Assembly (NCBI GenBank): GCA_016788465.1
Contig: JAEURV010000066.1
Span: forward strand, 1 to 57,900
DNA length: 57,900 bases
Source of the DNA: Nitrospira sp.
GTDB taxonomy: Bacteria; Nitrospirota; Nitrospiria; Nitrospirales; Nitrospiraceae
Reading direction: 5' to 3'
How positions within the stretch are numbered: the first letter of the stretch is position 1; the number at the start of each line of letters is the position of its first letter. The notes beneath the pieces are model-generated. The model worked only from the letters and a program-made list of their open reading frames with translations, searched no databases and was not told the DNA's origin. The position numbers and the translations under genes were made by a program. Below, in pieces: positions 26,197 through 35,351 of the stretch.

Positions 26197-28221
26197 ATGG
26201 GACTTAATGCATTGATGGACGTCGCTAGGACGGCGTTGTTTACTGCACAACGGGGATTAACCGTGACGGGCCACAACATCGGGAATGTCAATACTCCCGG
26301 GTTCTCCAGGCAGCAAGTCATTCTGACCGAAGAACGTCCGATCGATGGAAGTCCGGGGCAAGTCGGGACCGGTGTGAAAATTGCCGAAATTCGGCGAGCC
26401 GTGGATGTCTTTTTGAATCGTGAGTTGATGGAATCCCATGAAGACCTTGGGCAATTCACCACGCTTCGAGATGAGTTAAGCCGACTGGAGAGCCTCTTTG
26501 GAGATGCGCGGGGCCAGGGGCTCTCAGGGAAACTCAACGAGTTTTTTAAGGCGCTGCAGGATGCGACTACCACACCTGCACAGGTTTCGTCACGCTCGGT
26601 GGTATTGGGGAGAGCCGCAACATTGGCGGGAGCATTTCACCAGATCAATACGGACTTGGTTGAGACTCGTCGATCGATCGATGTTCAAGTCGGCGTGACG
26701 ATTAGCGAAATCAATACGTTGACTGGAAAGATTGCAGAGTTCAATACCCAAATAAAGTCTGCCGAGGTGAGCGGGCAGAATGCCAACGATCTTCGCGATC
26801 AACGGGACCTTGCGGTGAATGAGTTGGCCAAGAGGGTCGAAGTCTTCACGCTCGATCGATCAGATGGCACCGTTTCGGTCTTTACAGCCCGTGGGCTGGT
26901 GTTGGTTGATCAGGAGACGACCCGTAACTTAGTTGGGGTGGAATCGGCGGACAACCATGGCCTTTTGGAGATTGGGTACGATATTGGGGGAGCTCAACCA
27001 ACCATCATTAGCGACCTCATTTCGACCGGACGCCTTCGCGGTCTTCTAACGGTGCGAGACCAATCCATTCCCTCGGTTCAAGGAGGGATCGATGCGCTGG
27101 CCGGATCATTGATCAATGAGGTCAACCAACTCCACCGTATGGGATATGGCCTCGATGGTTCAACCGGAAATGATGTGTTTTCTGGATTGTCGGTTACTGC
27201 AAAGACGCCTACGACAAATACGGGATCCAGCTCGATCGGCAACGGAGCCATCACGGCACCAAGTCAGCTGACATTCCATAACTACGAAATTCGCTTCAGC
27301 GGCACGAATAGCTATGCCATCGTTGATGCAACAACGGGTGCCGGGATTCATGGGAACTACACCGGGACAACTGTTACACCTCCAACAACGGATGCTCCGT
27401 TCAGCATTGTCTCTGGGGTCAATGACACATTGGTCGTATCGGTAGACGGGACAACATCCGGGACGATTACACTCAACGGAGCCGCATCACCGGGTCTTTC
27501 CTATGCATCCGGTAACGCCTTGGCTGCTGAGCTACAGAGCAAAATCAACGCGGATACGACACTGGCCGGAGCCGGCCGGCGAGTCACGGTCAATTTTGAC
27601 AGCACCACGAATCGGTTGGTATTGCGATCCAATTCAGCTGGTGGATCGAGTGCTGTCGATGTCACCGGCGGGACGGCAAGAGCGGGCCTCGGCCTATCTG
27701 GGGGAACGTCAACTGCAGCATCCGGAACCTACGGCGATCCCCAAACGTTTCAAGTTGATGGACTGTCCGTGACGGTATCGGGAGTGCCTGCAGCCAACGA
27801 TGTCTTACTGTTCAATTCTCGGGAGAATGCAGCGAGAGACATACTACTGACACTGTCCGATCCGTCAAAGCTTGCACTCTCGTCGACACGAGCAGGTGTT
27901 CCAGGGAACAATCAAAATGGTCTCAGTCTCGGTGCGCTTCAATCCAAGGCCATTACAAGTCTCGACAATACAACACTCCTCGATTCCTATCGTAAGACGA
28001 CGGCTGACTTGGGGGTGGCCTCGCAGGTCGCCAAGCAACGTCTGGATACGGAGGAAATCCGCCAAGAACAGCTCCAAAGCTTTCACGCCCAGGTATCTGG
28101 TGTCTCGCTTGATGAGGAGCTGGTCAATCTTCTCAAGTATCAACGGGCGTTTGAAGCCGCATCGCGTATGATCGTCGCAGCCGATGAAATGATGTCGACA
28201 TTGATTGCCCTCAAGAGATAG
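26197..28221 (+). CDS. flgK: Hook-filament junction protein FlgK (HAP1)
   Basis: FlgK links hook to filament. The 674-residue protein has the conserved N-terminus (TAQRGLTVTGHNIGNVNTPG then FSRQQVIL), helical core to about 310, an expanded surface region from about 310 to 570 and the conserved C-terminus (DEELVNLLKYQRAFEAASRM then IVAADEMMSTL). The inserted region contains a beta-rich repeat with VDGTTSGTI and LQSKINADTTLAGAG-type segments, similar to those in FlgL next door. It is longer than enterobacterial FlgK (about 547 residues). Confidence 0.97.
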   Translation: MGLNALMDVARTALFTAQRGLTVTGHNIGNVNTPGFSRQQVILTEERPIDGSPGQVGTGVKIAEIRRAVDVFLNRELMESHEDLGQFTTLRDELSRLESLFGDARGQGLSGKLNEFFKALQDATTTPAQVSSRSVVLGRAATLAGAFHQINTDLVETRRSIDVQVGVTISEINTLTGKIAEFNTQIKSAEVSGQNANDLRDQRDLAVNELAKRVEVFTLDRSDGTVSVFTARGLVLVDQETTRNLVGVESADNHGLLEIGYDIGGAQPTIISDLISTGRLRGLLTVRDQSIPSVQGGIDALAGSLINEVNQLHRMGYGLDGSTGNDVFSGLSVTAKTPTTNTGSSSIGNGAITAPSQLTFHNYEIRFSGTNSYAIVDATTGAGIHGNYTGTTVTPPTTDAPFSIVSGVNDTLVVSVDGTTSGTITLNGAASPGLSYASGNALAAELQSKINADTTLAGAGRRVTVNFDSTTNRLVLRSNSAGGSSAVDVTGGTARAGLGLSGGTSTAASGTYGDPQTFQVDGLSVTVSGVPAANDVLLFNSRENAARDILLTLSDPSKLALSSTRAGVPGNNQNGLSLGALQSKAITSLDNTTLLDSYRKTTADLGVASQVAKQRLDTEEIRQEQLQSFHAQVSGVSLDEELVNLLKYQRAFEAASRMIVAADEMMSTLIALKR

Positions 28222-28236
28222 ACGAAGGAGTACGCC

Positions 28237-30006
28237 ATGCGCGTAACCGAACAGCAAGTCTTTGGATTCCTCGTCAATAGTTATCAACGGTCTCGATCAC
28301 GAGCCTTGCAATTGCAGGAACATCTTGCAACCGGCAAGCAGGTATTACAACCGTCTGACGATCCCGGTCGATTCCACAGGATCGTCGGGGAGAAAACGAC
28401 GTTAGCGAAACTGGAGCAGCATCTTCGAAATATTTCTTCGGCGACCGTCCGATTAGATTTGGCCGATACGGCTCTCCAGGGTACGACATCCACCCTCTCC
28501 CGCGTGAGACAATTGGCGGTTCAATATGCCTCCGACACCAATGGCGCCGCGGAGCGAGCCGCCGGTGGTCAAGAAGTCAAGGCTTTGCTCCAACACCTCC
28601 TTCAACTTGGAAATGCCGAATACGATGAGAATCAGCCGGTTTTTGGTGGAACAAGCCGTCACGGATTTACTGCAGGGTTGACGCTGTCCACACCCGTGAC
28701 TCTCACAAATGCCGTTGCCGATACGTTGACGGTCTCAGTGGATGGCGTGACCTCCGGAACAGTTGATTTGACCGGGAGTACCGAGACGTTGACCGGAGCT
28801 GAGGTCGCCGCGCGTGTGCAGAGCCGCATCAATGCCGATACAGCGCTGGCAGCGGCGGGTAAGAGTGTGTCGGTTACGTACGAAGATGCGCGACTTGTCA
28901 TTGTCTCCAACTCTGAAGGAGCAAACTCCACGCTGGAAGTGATCGGCGGGTCGGCCCGCACACTGCTTGGATTCAACGGAGGCAGCACGGGCAACGGCGG
29001 TGCGACGTTTGCGACAACCGTGGAGACACATGCGTCCTCCACGAACAGCGGGGGAGGCTTGATCTCTCAGGGAAAAGTGCTGAACTCAAGCACCAGCTCC
29101 TACGACAATTATATCGTTCGATTTACCGGGGCAACAACGTTTGATATCGTCAATGTTTCGAACCCCCTCTCGGTTGTCCCTCATGCTGCCAATACCGGCC
29201 GCGTGGCTGTTGCCGATGCGGGTGTCGTCGATCTGCAACAGACTACACTCGACACGTACGAAATACAGTTTACGTCGGCATCTCAGTATTCCGTGCGAAA
29301 CACGACCACCGGGACAACCCTTTCGACCGGGAATGTGTATGCATCCGGAGGCGCCATCGAATTTGACGGTGTTCGAGTCATTCTTTCTAATGCACAGGGG
29401 GGAGGGCCTGCGACGGGAGATCGATTTACGCTCGCGCTATCTGCAAAATCGGTGTTGGCCAATCAAGCTTATACGGATGGTTCCCCGATTACGTTTGATG
29501 GAATCGAACTTCGTATCACGAACGGGACATCTGCGCCGGCTGCGGGAGATCTGTTTCACGTGAGCCCGCGTACTCGGTATGCGGGAGATTCCGGCAGTCA
29601 ACACATTGAAGTGGCTGATGGGGAGGTCGTCAATACTTCGGTACGTGGGAATCAAGTCTATAGCGGTTCCGATGTGAATCTATTTGATACGGTTCAACAA
29701 CTTCTGGCAGCCCTTCGAGGGAATTTTAAAGCCGGGATTGTTGAGAGCTTGGATAGCCTGGATCGCGCGATCCGCCAAGTTGGGGCAGCGCAGGGAGATG
29801 TGGGTGCTGTGACAAACCGCCTGGAGTCTACAGCGGCGTCTTTAGACATAGCCAAGGAGCTTAGCACGAACACGCTGTCGTCATTTGAGGATATCGACTT
29901 AGCACGGACTATCTCGGATTTGACGCTGCAAGAATATGCCATTCAAGCCGCGGGGGCGACGCTTGGTCGGATCTTTGATAACACTCTTCTTAAGTACCTG
30001 CGTTAA
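28237..30006 (+). CDS. flgL: Hook-filament junction protein FlgL (HAP3), enlarged
   Basis: A 589-residue flagellin-like protein, nearly twice the length of enterobacterial FlgL. The N-terminal helix region (MRVTEQQVFGFLVNSYQRSR) and C-terminal helix (AIQAAGATLGRIFDNTLLKY) are typical, with the LQPSDDP motif near residue 40. From about 150 to 470 there are beta-rich inserts, including LTVSVDGVTSGTVDLTGS and VQSRINADTALAAAGKSV, that resemble the insert in FlgK. A good ribosome binding site (GAAGGAG) precedes the ATG. Confidence 0.95.
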   Translation: MRVTEQQVFGFLVNSYQRSRSRALQLQEHLATGKQVLQPSDDPGRFHRIVGEKTTLAKLEQHLRNISSATVRLDLADTALQGTTSTLSRVRQLAVQYASDTNGAAERAAGGQEVKALLQHLLQLGNAEYDENQPVFGGTSRHGFTAGLTLSTPVTLTNAVADTLTVSVDGVTSGTVDLTGSTETLTGAEVAARVQSRINADTALAAAGKSVSVTYEDARLVIVSNSEGANSTLEVIGGSARTLLGFNGGSTGNGGATFATTVETHASSTNSGGGLISQGKVLNSSTSSYDNYIVRFTGATTFDIVNVSNPLSVVPHAANTGRVAVADAGVVDLQQTTLDTYEIQFTSASQYSVRNTTTGTTLSTGNVYASGGAIEFDGVRVILSNAQGGGPATGDRFTLALSAKSVLANQAYTDGSPITFDGIELRITNGTSAPAAGDLFHVSPRTRYAGDSGSQHIEVADGEVVNTSVRGNQVYSGSDVNLFDTVQQLLAALRGNFKAGIVESLDSLDRAIRQVGAAQGDVGAVTNRLESTAASLDIAKELSTNTLSSFEDIDLARTISDLTLQEYAIQAAGATLGRIFDNTLLKYLR

Positions 30007-30015
30007 GACCGTTGC

Positions 30016-30043
30016 TCAAGTTTGTCGGAGTCGTGGCCGATAG
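30016..30043 (+). promoter_or_regulatory. Sigma28-type promoter for csrA-fliW
   Basis: TCAAGTTT (30016-30023), 12-base spacer, GCCGATAG (30036-30043). The -10 box differs by one base from GCCGATAA; the spacer is one longer than the usual 11. The csrA ATG is 36 bases downstream. Confidence 0.72.
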
Positions 30044-30078
30044 TTCTATGAAGAGCTATTCAGCCAAGGAAGGCAGGT

Positions 30079-30324
30079 ATGCTGGTACTGACCCGTCGAT
30101 GCGGAGAAAGCGTCACGATCGGCCCTGATATTAGGGTCGTCGTACTTGGCTTGAAAAGCGGCCAAGTCCGGTTGGGGATTGAAGCCCCGCCGGCGGTCGC
30201 CGTTCATCGGGAAGAAGTCCATGCGCGGATTCAAGAAGAGAACCGACTGGCGGCTAAAACCCAAGCCGTTCCGCTTGATGCGTTTCGTCGTATGATTCCC
30301 AGGAAACGTGGAATGTTCTCATGA
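30079..30324 (+). CDS. csrA: Carbon storage regulator / translational repressor CsrA
   Basis: An 81-residue protein with the CsrA fold: [20 protein letters not shown] at the start, then [18 protein letters not shown], with the key L4, R6, R7 and the RxE-type VHREEV RNA-binding motif intact, and a longer, positively charged C-terminus than E. coli CsrA. CsrA binds GGA motifs in mRNA leaders. It is followed by fliW, whose product antagonises CsrA at flagellin mRNA in Bacillus and Campylobacter. AAGGAAGG lies before the ATG. Confidence 0.97.
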   Translation: MLVLTRRCGESVTIGPDIRVVVLGLKSGQVRLGIEAPPAVAVHREEVHARIQEENRLAAKTQAVPLDAFRRMIPRKRGMFS

Positions 30325-30334
30325 GGATGTCGTG

Positions 30335-30817
30335 ATGCAATGTAGATCGACCCGATTTGGATCATTCGAGGTCTCCGACGACACCATTGTCCACTTCCCT
30401 GCAGGTCTATTGGGGTTTCCCGAGTCTCAACGGTATGTCATTCTCGATCATGATACGGAGGCTCCGTTTAAGTGGCTTCAGTCGGTCGATGAACCTGGAC
30501 TGGCATTCGTCATTCTTGATCCGTCCATGTTTCACACCGACTATCGTGTCAGCGTGCCAGCGGATATCTTGGCCGAGGTGAATAACGGAAAAGAGGAAGA
30601 TGTGGCGTTGGCTGTGATATTGACCATTCCCTCGGACGATCCGGCTCACATTACGGCAAATCTGCGAGGCCCGCTGGTCATGGGTCATAAGACCAGGTTG
30701 GGAGCACAGCTGGTACTATCCGAAGAATATCCAACTCGGTATCCGCTTTTTCCCGCATCGTCCTCCCAGTCACCAATCGCCATAGATTCACTGCCTGTTG
30801 CAAAGTGTCCTGCATAA
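30335..30817 (+). CDS. fliW: Flagellar assembly factor FliW
   Basis: FliW binds CsrA or flagellin and so couples flagellin translation to secretion. The 160-residue protein has the family pattern: FPAGLLGFPESQRYVILDHD near residue 25-45, FKWLQSVDEPGLAFVILDPS, and ANLRGPLVMGHKTRLGAQLV near residue 115-135. ATG 30335 is chosen because it gives the usual N-terminus (MQCRSTRFGSF) with GAGGA upstream; the frame extends to GTG 30308. The csrA-fliW pair is typical of organisms using the FliW-CsrA-flagellin partner switch. Confidence 0.95.
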   Translation: MQCRSTRFGSFEVSDDTIVHFPAGLLGFPESQRYVILDHDTEAPFKWLQSVDEPGLAFVILDPSMFHTDYRVSVPADILAEVNNGKEEDVALAVILTIPSDDPAHITANLRGPLVMGHKTRLGAQLVLSEEYPTRYPLFPASSSQSPIAIDSLPVAKCPA

Positions 30818-30917
30818 CATAGTGCGACGCCACCGTCGTGGTTAGGTCACCTTGGTCGTGACGGTGCATGTCGTATGCGATGGGTGTTGGTGCCGAAGCG
30901 CTCGTGAATAACGTGCG

Positions 30918-33839
30918 TTAGGCCGCTGCTTGTGTCAGCGGAGGATAGCCATTGCGATAGGGTTCCAGGACCTGGACCAGTCGCTCGACTTCAATCTCAA
31001 GTTGCGCATACACAGGGGGGGCGTCGTGAAGTGCGTGAAGGCGGCCGACGGCCTCAAGGCGACTGGCAATCAGGCCAACCTCTGAGGCGCATAGATTTCC
31101 TGCGGTTCCTTTAAATGTGTGGGCTGACCGCTCGACTGCGGACGAGTTCCCATCGGCCAGGGCCGTTCGAATATCGGCCAACATCGTCTGATAGCGATCC
31201 AAGAAGAGACGGATGAGTTGTCCAAACAACTCGTTGTCATTCCCAATGTTTTGATACATCTGTGCGTGATCAAAAATGCCTTGAGCAGGATCCGGGTGTC
31301 GAGGGGCAGCGTGTGCTTGGTCCGCTCGGATCGTCTGAGGTGGAGCTGGCGTCCAACGTGCCAGTGCGGCTCGTAGTTCATCGAGCTTAATGGGTTTCGA
31401 AAGGTAGTCGTCCATTCCCGCGGCCAAGCAGCGTTCTCGGTCACCCTGCATGGCATTGGCTGTGACTGCGATGATCGGAATATGAGGGGACGCATCAAGT
31501 TGTGAGTCGCGCGTATCAGTCGGGCTGTCTGTCTTGCCAGATCCTGAGGCCGAAATCTGATCCTCGGCGTGTGATACGGTGGAGGACGCTTCCCGTTCCC
31601 GAATGGTTCGGGTCGTCTCAAAGCCGTCCATGAGCGGCATCTGACAATCCATTAGGATGGCGGCATATCGTCCTTTTGTGAGTGCCACCAAGGCTTCTTG
31701 CCCATTATCGACGACATCCGGTCGATATCCCAGTTTCTCGACCATTCGAACCGCAAGTTTCTGGTTTACGATATTGTCTTCTACCACTAACACACGCTGG
31801 CGTTGAATATTCTCTGCGACTGTATGTCTCGTAACCAGTTGTGGGACGATGGAACCGATGGGCTCGGTTTTCCGTTCTTGATCGTCCTTGATCCCCAGAA
31901 CGGTTCGGAGGCATCCCTTCAACTCATCGTGACGAACCGGTTTAGGGAGATACCCCATGGCGCCGGAGGATCGGGCCTGTTCCGCGTGTCCTCGCTGAAG
32001 AATGGACGTCATGACGACAAGACGAGTGTGAGCCCCATCAGGATGGCTGTTGAGCTCGCGTGCGAGCTGCAAGCCGTCCTTCCCGGGCATAATGACGTCC
32101 AGAATGGCGAGATCGTAAGGTGTCCCTTTTCGGTTCGCCTCAGTGATACGCTGCCATGCCGAATCGGCATCTTCGGCCAGGTCGTCCACCATGCCCCATC
32201 CGGAAACCAGATGGTGAAGAATCATCCGATTCGATTCATTGTCGTCAACAATCAGGACCCGTTTCCCAGCAAGTTCACCGGAGGGAAGAATGGCACGGAG
32301 GGAACCGATCTGTTTCTGGAAGCGTGCCGTACACCAGAAGGTGCTTCCCTGACCTTCGGTGCTGCGCACTCCCATCCGACCACCCATCAGTTCCACCAGC
32401 TGTTTTGAAATCGACAGACCCAGGCCGGTCCCTCCATATTTTCTTGTGGTCGAGCTGTCAGCTTGAACGAAGGGGCGAAAGAGCTTGTCGATGGTCGTGG
32501 GACTCATGCCGATTCCACTGTCCGTGACTTCAAATCGGATCTCCACGGCATCCGTGGAGTCGTGCTCGAGATAGGCTTGGAGGGTTACCTCTCCTTTGTC
32601 CGTAAACTTCACGGCATTGGCTACAAGATTGGTAAGAACTTGACGCAGACGACCGGGGTCACCTTTGAGGCCGGTCGGAACGGCCGCGTGTACCAACCCT
32701 ATGAGTTCGAGCCCTTTGGTCTCGGCTCGTTCGGCAAACTGTGCCAAGACCTGTTCCACTGTGGTTCTCAGATCGAAGTCCAGAGTCTCCAACTCCAGCT
32801 TCCCGGCTTCGATTTTACTGCATTCGAGTACATCATTGATCAACTGTAAGAGGGCTTCACCACACTGACGTATGGTTTCAGCGTACGAGTGTTGTTCAGG
32901 CGTCAGCGGAGTCTCCATCAGGAGGCTCGTCATGCCGATCACCCCGTTCATGGGCGTACGCAATTCATGACTGACCGTCGCCAAGAATGCCGATTTTACG
33001 CGCGCGGACTCTGTCGCTTTCTCAAGCGCCTGATCGAGGCGTTGGTTGCTCTCGTGCAATTGAATGGCTGTCTGGCGGAGCGCTTGTTGCGTCTCGTAGA
33101 CGGTTGTCATATCCGTTGCGTACCCTCGGACGATTCCGTGGGAAAGGATCGGACAAAAGGTCCATGAAAAACTAGCTTTGGGGAGCAGGACGTCTTCCCC
33201 GTATAAAACCTGGCCGGTGGAAAGACTGCGTTGGATGATCGTCATGAGCTGAGGGGGGGCTACGCTCGGAAATCCCTCGAGACTATAGCCGAAGCGAGAG
33301 AGCAACGAAATCATGGCAGGATTCGCATACAGGAGGCTGCCATGTCTGTCCAACTCAATCATGGGAGAAGGACTTTCATGCGCAATGGCGGCGAGGCGGT
33401 CCCGCTCGTGCTTGACTTCCATTTCCTGCGACAAGTCGCGGATATAGACCATCAGCACAGTGACATCGCCGAATAGGTTGGGAGTACATGTCCATTCCAC
33501 GGGGATGATGGCGCTCGTCCGTTTCAGATGGAGTTGTTGCCTTGAGGCGATGGGATGACCGCTTCGCAATACTCTGGTCAGTTGGGCCGTGATCAAGTCT
33601 GCGTCTGTTGCCGTGAGCATCGACCAGAAGGCTGGAAAGGATTGTTTCATGGGGAGCCGTGATCGTGGCCCCAGGAGTCGGCGTCCTTCCCGGTTGACGG
33701 CAAGGATGGTGAGCTTGTGGTGAAGGACGATCGCACCAATCGGAAGATCTTCGAGTAGGTCGGCGAGGTTGGAAACATGCGACGCATCGACTGCCGTTCG
33801 ACGACGGGATGCTCTATGCGTTCTCTGAGATCGGGACAT
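30918..33839 (-). CDS. Hybrid histidine kinase: PAS-PAS-HisKA-HATPase-REC-REC-HPt
   Basis: A 973-residue soluble sensor kinase. Order: PAS-like domain about 20-130 (DLPIGAIVLHHKLTILAVNR), second PAS about 145-255, HisKA with phospho-His near residue 291 (FLATVSHELRTPMNGVIGM), HATPase with N box (LVANAVKFTDKGEV) and G box (GTGLGLSISKQLVELMGG), receiver 1 at about 535-655 (VLIVDDNESN, ILDVIMPGKDG), receiver 2 at about 680-830 (VLVVEDNIVNQ, MDCQMPLMDGFE) and HPt at about 865-950 with AHTFKGTAGN. No membrane segment is evident, so it senses a cytoplasmic signal. The gene overlaps the upstream HD-GYP-type gene by one base (TAATG) and probably shares its sigma28-like promoter. Which pathway it controls is unknown. 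Confidence 0.93.
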   Translation of the reverse strand: MSRSQRTHRASRRRTAVDASHVSNLADLLEDLPIGAIVLHHKLTILAVNREGRRLLGPRSRLPMKQSFPAFWSMLTATDADLITAQLTRVLRSGHPIASRQQLHLKRTSAIIPVEWTCTPNLFGDVTVLMVYIRDLSQEMEVKHERDRLAAIAHESPSPMIELDRHGSLLYANPAMISLLSRFGYSLEGFPSVAPPQLMTIIQRSLSTGQVLYGEDVLLPKASFSWTFCPILSHGIVRGYATDMTTVYETQQALRQTAIQLHESNQRLDQALEKATESARVKSAFLATVSHELRTPMNGVIGMTSLLMETPLTPEQHSYAETIRQCGEALLQLINDVLECSKIEAGKLELETLDFDLRTTVEQVLAQFAERAETKGLELIGLVHAAVPTGLKGDPGRLRQVLTNLVANAVKFTDKGEVTLQAYLEHDSTDAVEIRFEVTDSGIGMSPTTIDKLFRPFVQADSSTTRKYGGTGLGLSISKQLVELMGGRMGVRSTEGQGSTFWCTARFQKQIGSLRAILPSGELAGKRVLIVDDNESNRMILHHLVSGWGMVDDLAEDADSAWQRITEANRKGTPYDLAILDVIMPGKDGLQLARELNSHPDGAHTRLVVMTSILQRGHAEQARSSGAMGYLPKPVRHDELKGCLRTVLGIKDDQERKTEPIGSIVPQLVTRHTVAENIQRQRVLVVEDNIVNQKLAVRMVEKLGYRPDVVDNGQEALVALTKGRYAAILMDCQMPLMDGFETTRTIREREASSTVSHAEDQISASGSGKTDSPTDTRDSQLDASPHIPIIAVTANAMQGDRERCLAAGMDDYLSKPIKLDELRAALARWTPAPPQTIRADQAHAAPRHPDPAQGIFDHAQMYQNIGNDNELFGQLIRLFLDRYQTMLADIRTALADGNSSAVERSAHTFKGTAGNLCASEVGLIASRLEAVGRLHALHDAPPVYAQLEIEVERLVQVLEPYRNGYPPLTQAAA

Positions 33840-35110
33840 TACGCGGCTCGCAAGTCAGAATTGTCTAGGTGAATACCGATGTTGACTCGTTCACGCGTCG
33901 GGTCGAGCACACGGAGGACCGAACGCACCGTATGGTCGGCAGATGGGGAGGCGAGATCTACCTCTATGGGAGTGGGATAGGAGCCTCCCTGTGGGTCGGT
34001 CGTAATCTTGACGAGTGGTTTAAGTCGTTGCTGAGGGTTGACTCCAACGACGACCGCTTGTTCTCCGGTGTTAAGCTTGACCAAACTCCCCACAGGATAG
34101 ACGCCGATGCTTCGAATCATTAGTTCCACCAGAGACTTCTCGAATTCACCTCGCTCTCCGGCCAAGAATAGTTGTCGAACGGCGTCATGCGGCAACATGG
34201 AGGGGCGTGTACCGTGTCGGCTCACCATGCCGTCATAGAAGTCGACGATGCCGACGATTTGGGCCAGTGGCAAGATGTCGTTGCCGCGAAGGGCGGCAGG
34301 AAATCCGCCTCCATTGCCCCGCTCATGATGCTCCTTGACGATGCGCAGGACTTCCTCAGGCATGCCGGGTTGTTCAGCGAGCACTGCGACGCCAAGTTTG
34401 CAATGTTGTTCCAGAAGGGTCTTATCTTGTCCGGTGCACTCATCTCGTTTGCGTACTAAATTTCGTGGCAATCGTACATATCCGGTATCGTGCAGCAACG
34501 CGCCCATGCCCACTAGTTCCTGCGTCGGTTGATCCAGTTCACTCTCAAGGGCCAGGATGAGCGACAGGATGCAGGTATCCAATGCATGCGTCGTCAGAGA
34601 CCGGTCGAACTGCTTGATTTTTTGAATGGCAAGTTGCGTGGCCATCCCGGCGTGATTGCCGAGCATGTGGTCGAGGACAGTCGAGACAATCGCCTTCGTC
34701 GCTTCGGGTGACGGAGGAACCCCGCGTTCAAGATCGCTGAAAATTCGTTCCACAGCTTCCTGAGCTTGGGCATAGATGACCGAGGGAGGCTGATCGGCAT
34801 CCCGCGCCGTTGCTCCACTGGCTGCGGTTGTACTTGCAGCGGAGGCTAATTCCGGAGGCGATGCTTCAACCTGTGTGTTGTGCTCCATACTTTCCGGACT
34901 GGTCTGCGAGGGGGACGCTGGAAGGTCAAGTCCCTTGCTGGTGTCGATCGTCACGATCCTGATCCCATGGCGTTTCATGAGTTGAATGGTGTCCAGGTCT
35001 TTGATGAGAAATTTATGAGAAAGAAAGGGAGTGCGGTACCAAGGGACATCCATTTCAATGAGGTACATACCGAGGATCAGTTGGTCGATCGAAATACGTT
35101 TGGTGGCCAT
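33839..35110 (-). CDS. HD-GYP-type phosphodiesterase-like protein (HD-GFP variant)
   Basis: A 423-residue protein with a DUF3391-type N-terminal domain (KRISIDQLILGMYLIEMDVP) and a C-terminal HD domain at about 200-380. Metal ligands appear kept: H in HALDTCILSL, the HD pair in ALLHDTGYVRLP, H in QHCKLGVAVL, the HHE of KEHHERGNGGGFP, and D in IVDFYDG. The signature GYP reads GFP, and the HDxGK motif reads HDTGY. HD-GYP enzymes break down c-di-GMP to pGpG or GMP; activity of this variant is uncertain. ATG 35110 (CGGAG four bases upstream) is chosen because the sigma28-like promoter lies beyond it; the frame extends to 35194. Confidence 0.85.
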   Translation of the reverse strand: MATKRISIDQLILGMYLIEMDVPWYRTPFLSHKFLIKDLDTIQLMKRHGIRIVTIDTSKGLDLPASPSQTSPESMEHNTQVEASPPELASAASTTAASGATARDADQPPSVIYAQAQEAVERIFSDLERGVPPSPEATKAIVSTVLDHMLGNHAGMATQLAIQKIKQFDRSLTTHALDTCILSLILALESELDQPTQELVGMGALLHDTGYVRLPRNLVRKRDECTGQDKTLLEQHCKLGVAVLAEQPGMPEEVLRIVKEHHERGNGGGFPAALRGNDILPLAQIVGIVDFYDGMVSRHGTRPSMLPHDAVRQLFLAGERGEFEKSLVELMIRSIGVYPVGSLVKLNTGEQAVVVGVNPQQRLKPLVKITTDPQGGSYPTPIEVDLASPSADHTVRSVLRVLDPTRERVNIGIHLDNSDLRAA

Positions 35111-35175
35111 AGATCTCCGGGCTCCAGATCTAAACGTCGTCGAAGGGGCGTTCATGCTACAGCGGTTCGCGTGCG

Positions 35176-35203
35176 TTATCGGCGGAAGAAACATCGAACT
35201 TGA
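35176..35203 (-). promoter_or_regulatory. Sigma28-type promoter for the HD-GYP/hybrid kinase operon
   Basis: On the minus strand: TCAAGTTC (35203-35196), 12-base spacer, GCCGATAA (35183-35176). The -10 box is a perfect consensus. It lies upstream of the ATG at 35110 and inside the longer reading frame, which supports the shorter start. Confidence 0.8.
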
Positions 35204-35274
35204 TCAGTGTGTGCAGGACAGTGCGTGTTGTAATTCATTCTGAATCAATACGTTCCGTCTTGCATCCTTGCTGC

Positions 35275-35302
35275 TCAAGAATAGTCTCTGACGGGCCGAT
35301 AG
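35275..35302 (+). promoter_or_regulatory. Sigma28-type promoter for the PilZ protein
   Basis: TCAAGAAT (35275-35282), 12-base spacer, GCCGATAG (35295-35302), 49 bases before the PilZ gene start. It faces away from the minus-strand sigma28-like site at 35176-35203, making a divergent pair. Confidence 0.75.
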
Positions 35303-35351
35303 AGCTCATCAGAGATTGTTTTTGGCGACTGCTCAATGAGGACAAGACGCG

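Noticed and set aside
30829-30868. Stem CACCGTC (30831-30837)/GACGGTG (30860-30866) between fliW and the hybrid kinase as a bidirectional terminator
   Set aside because: Only seven pairs with a 22-base loop and no T tract; too weak to call.
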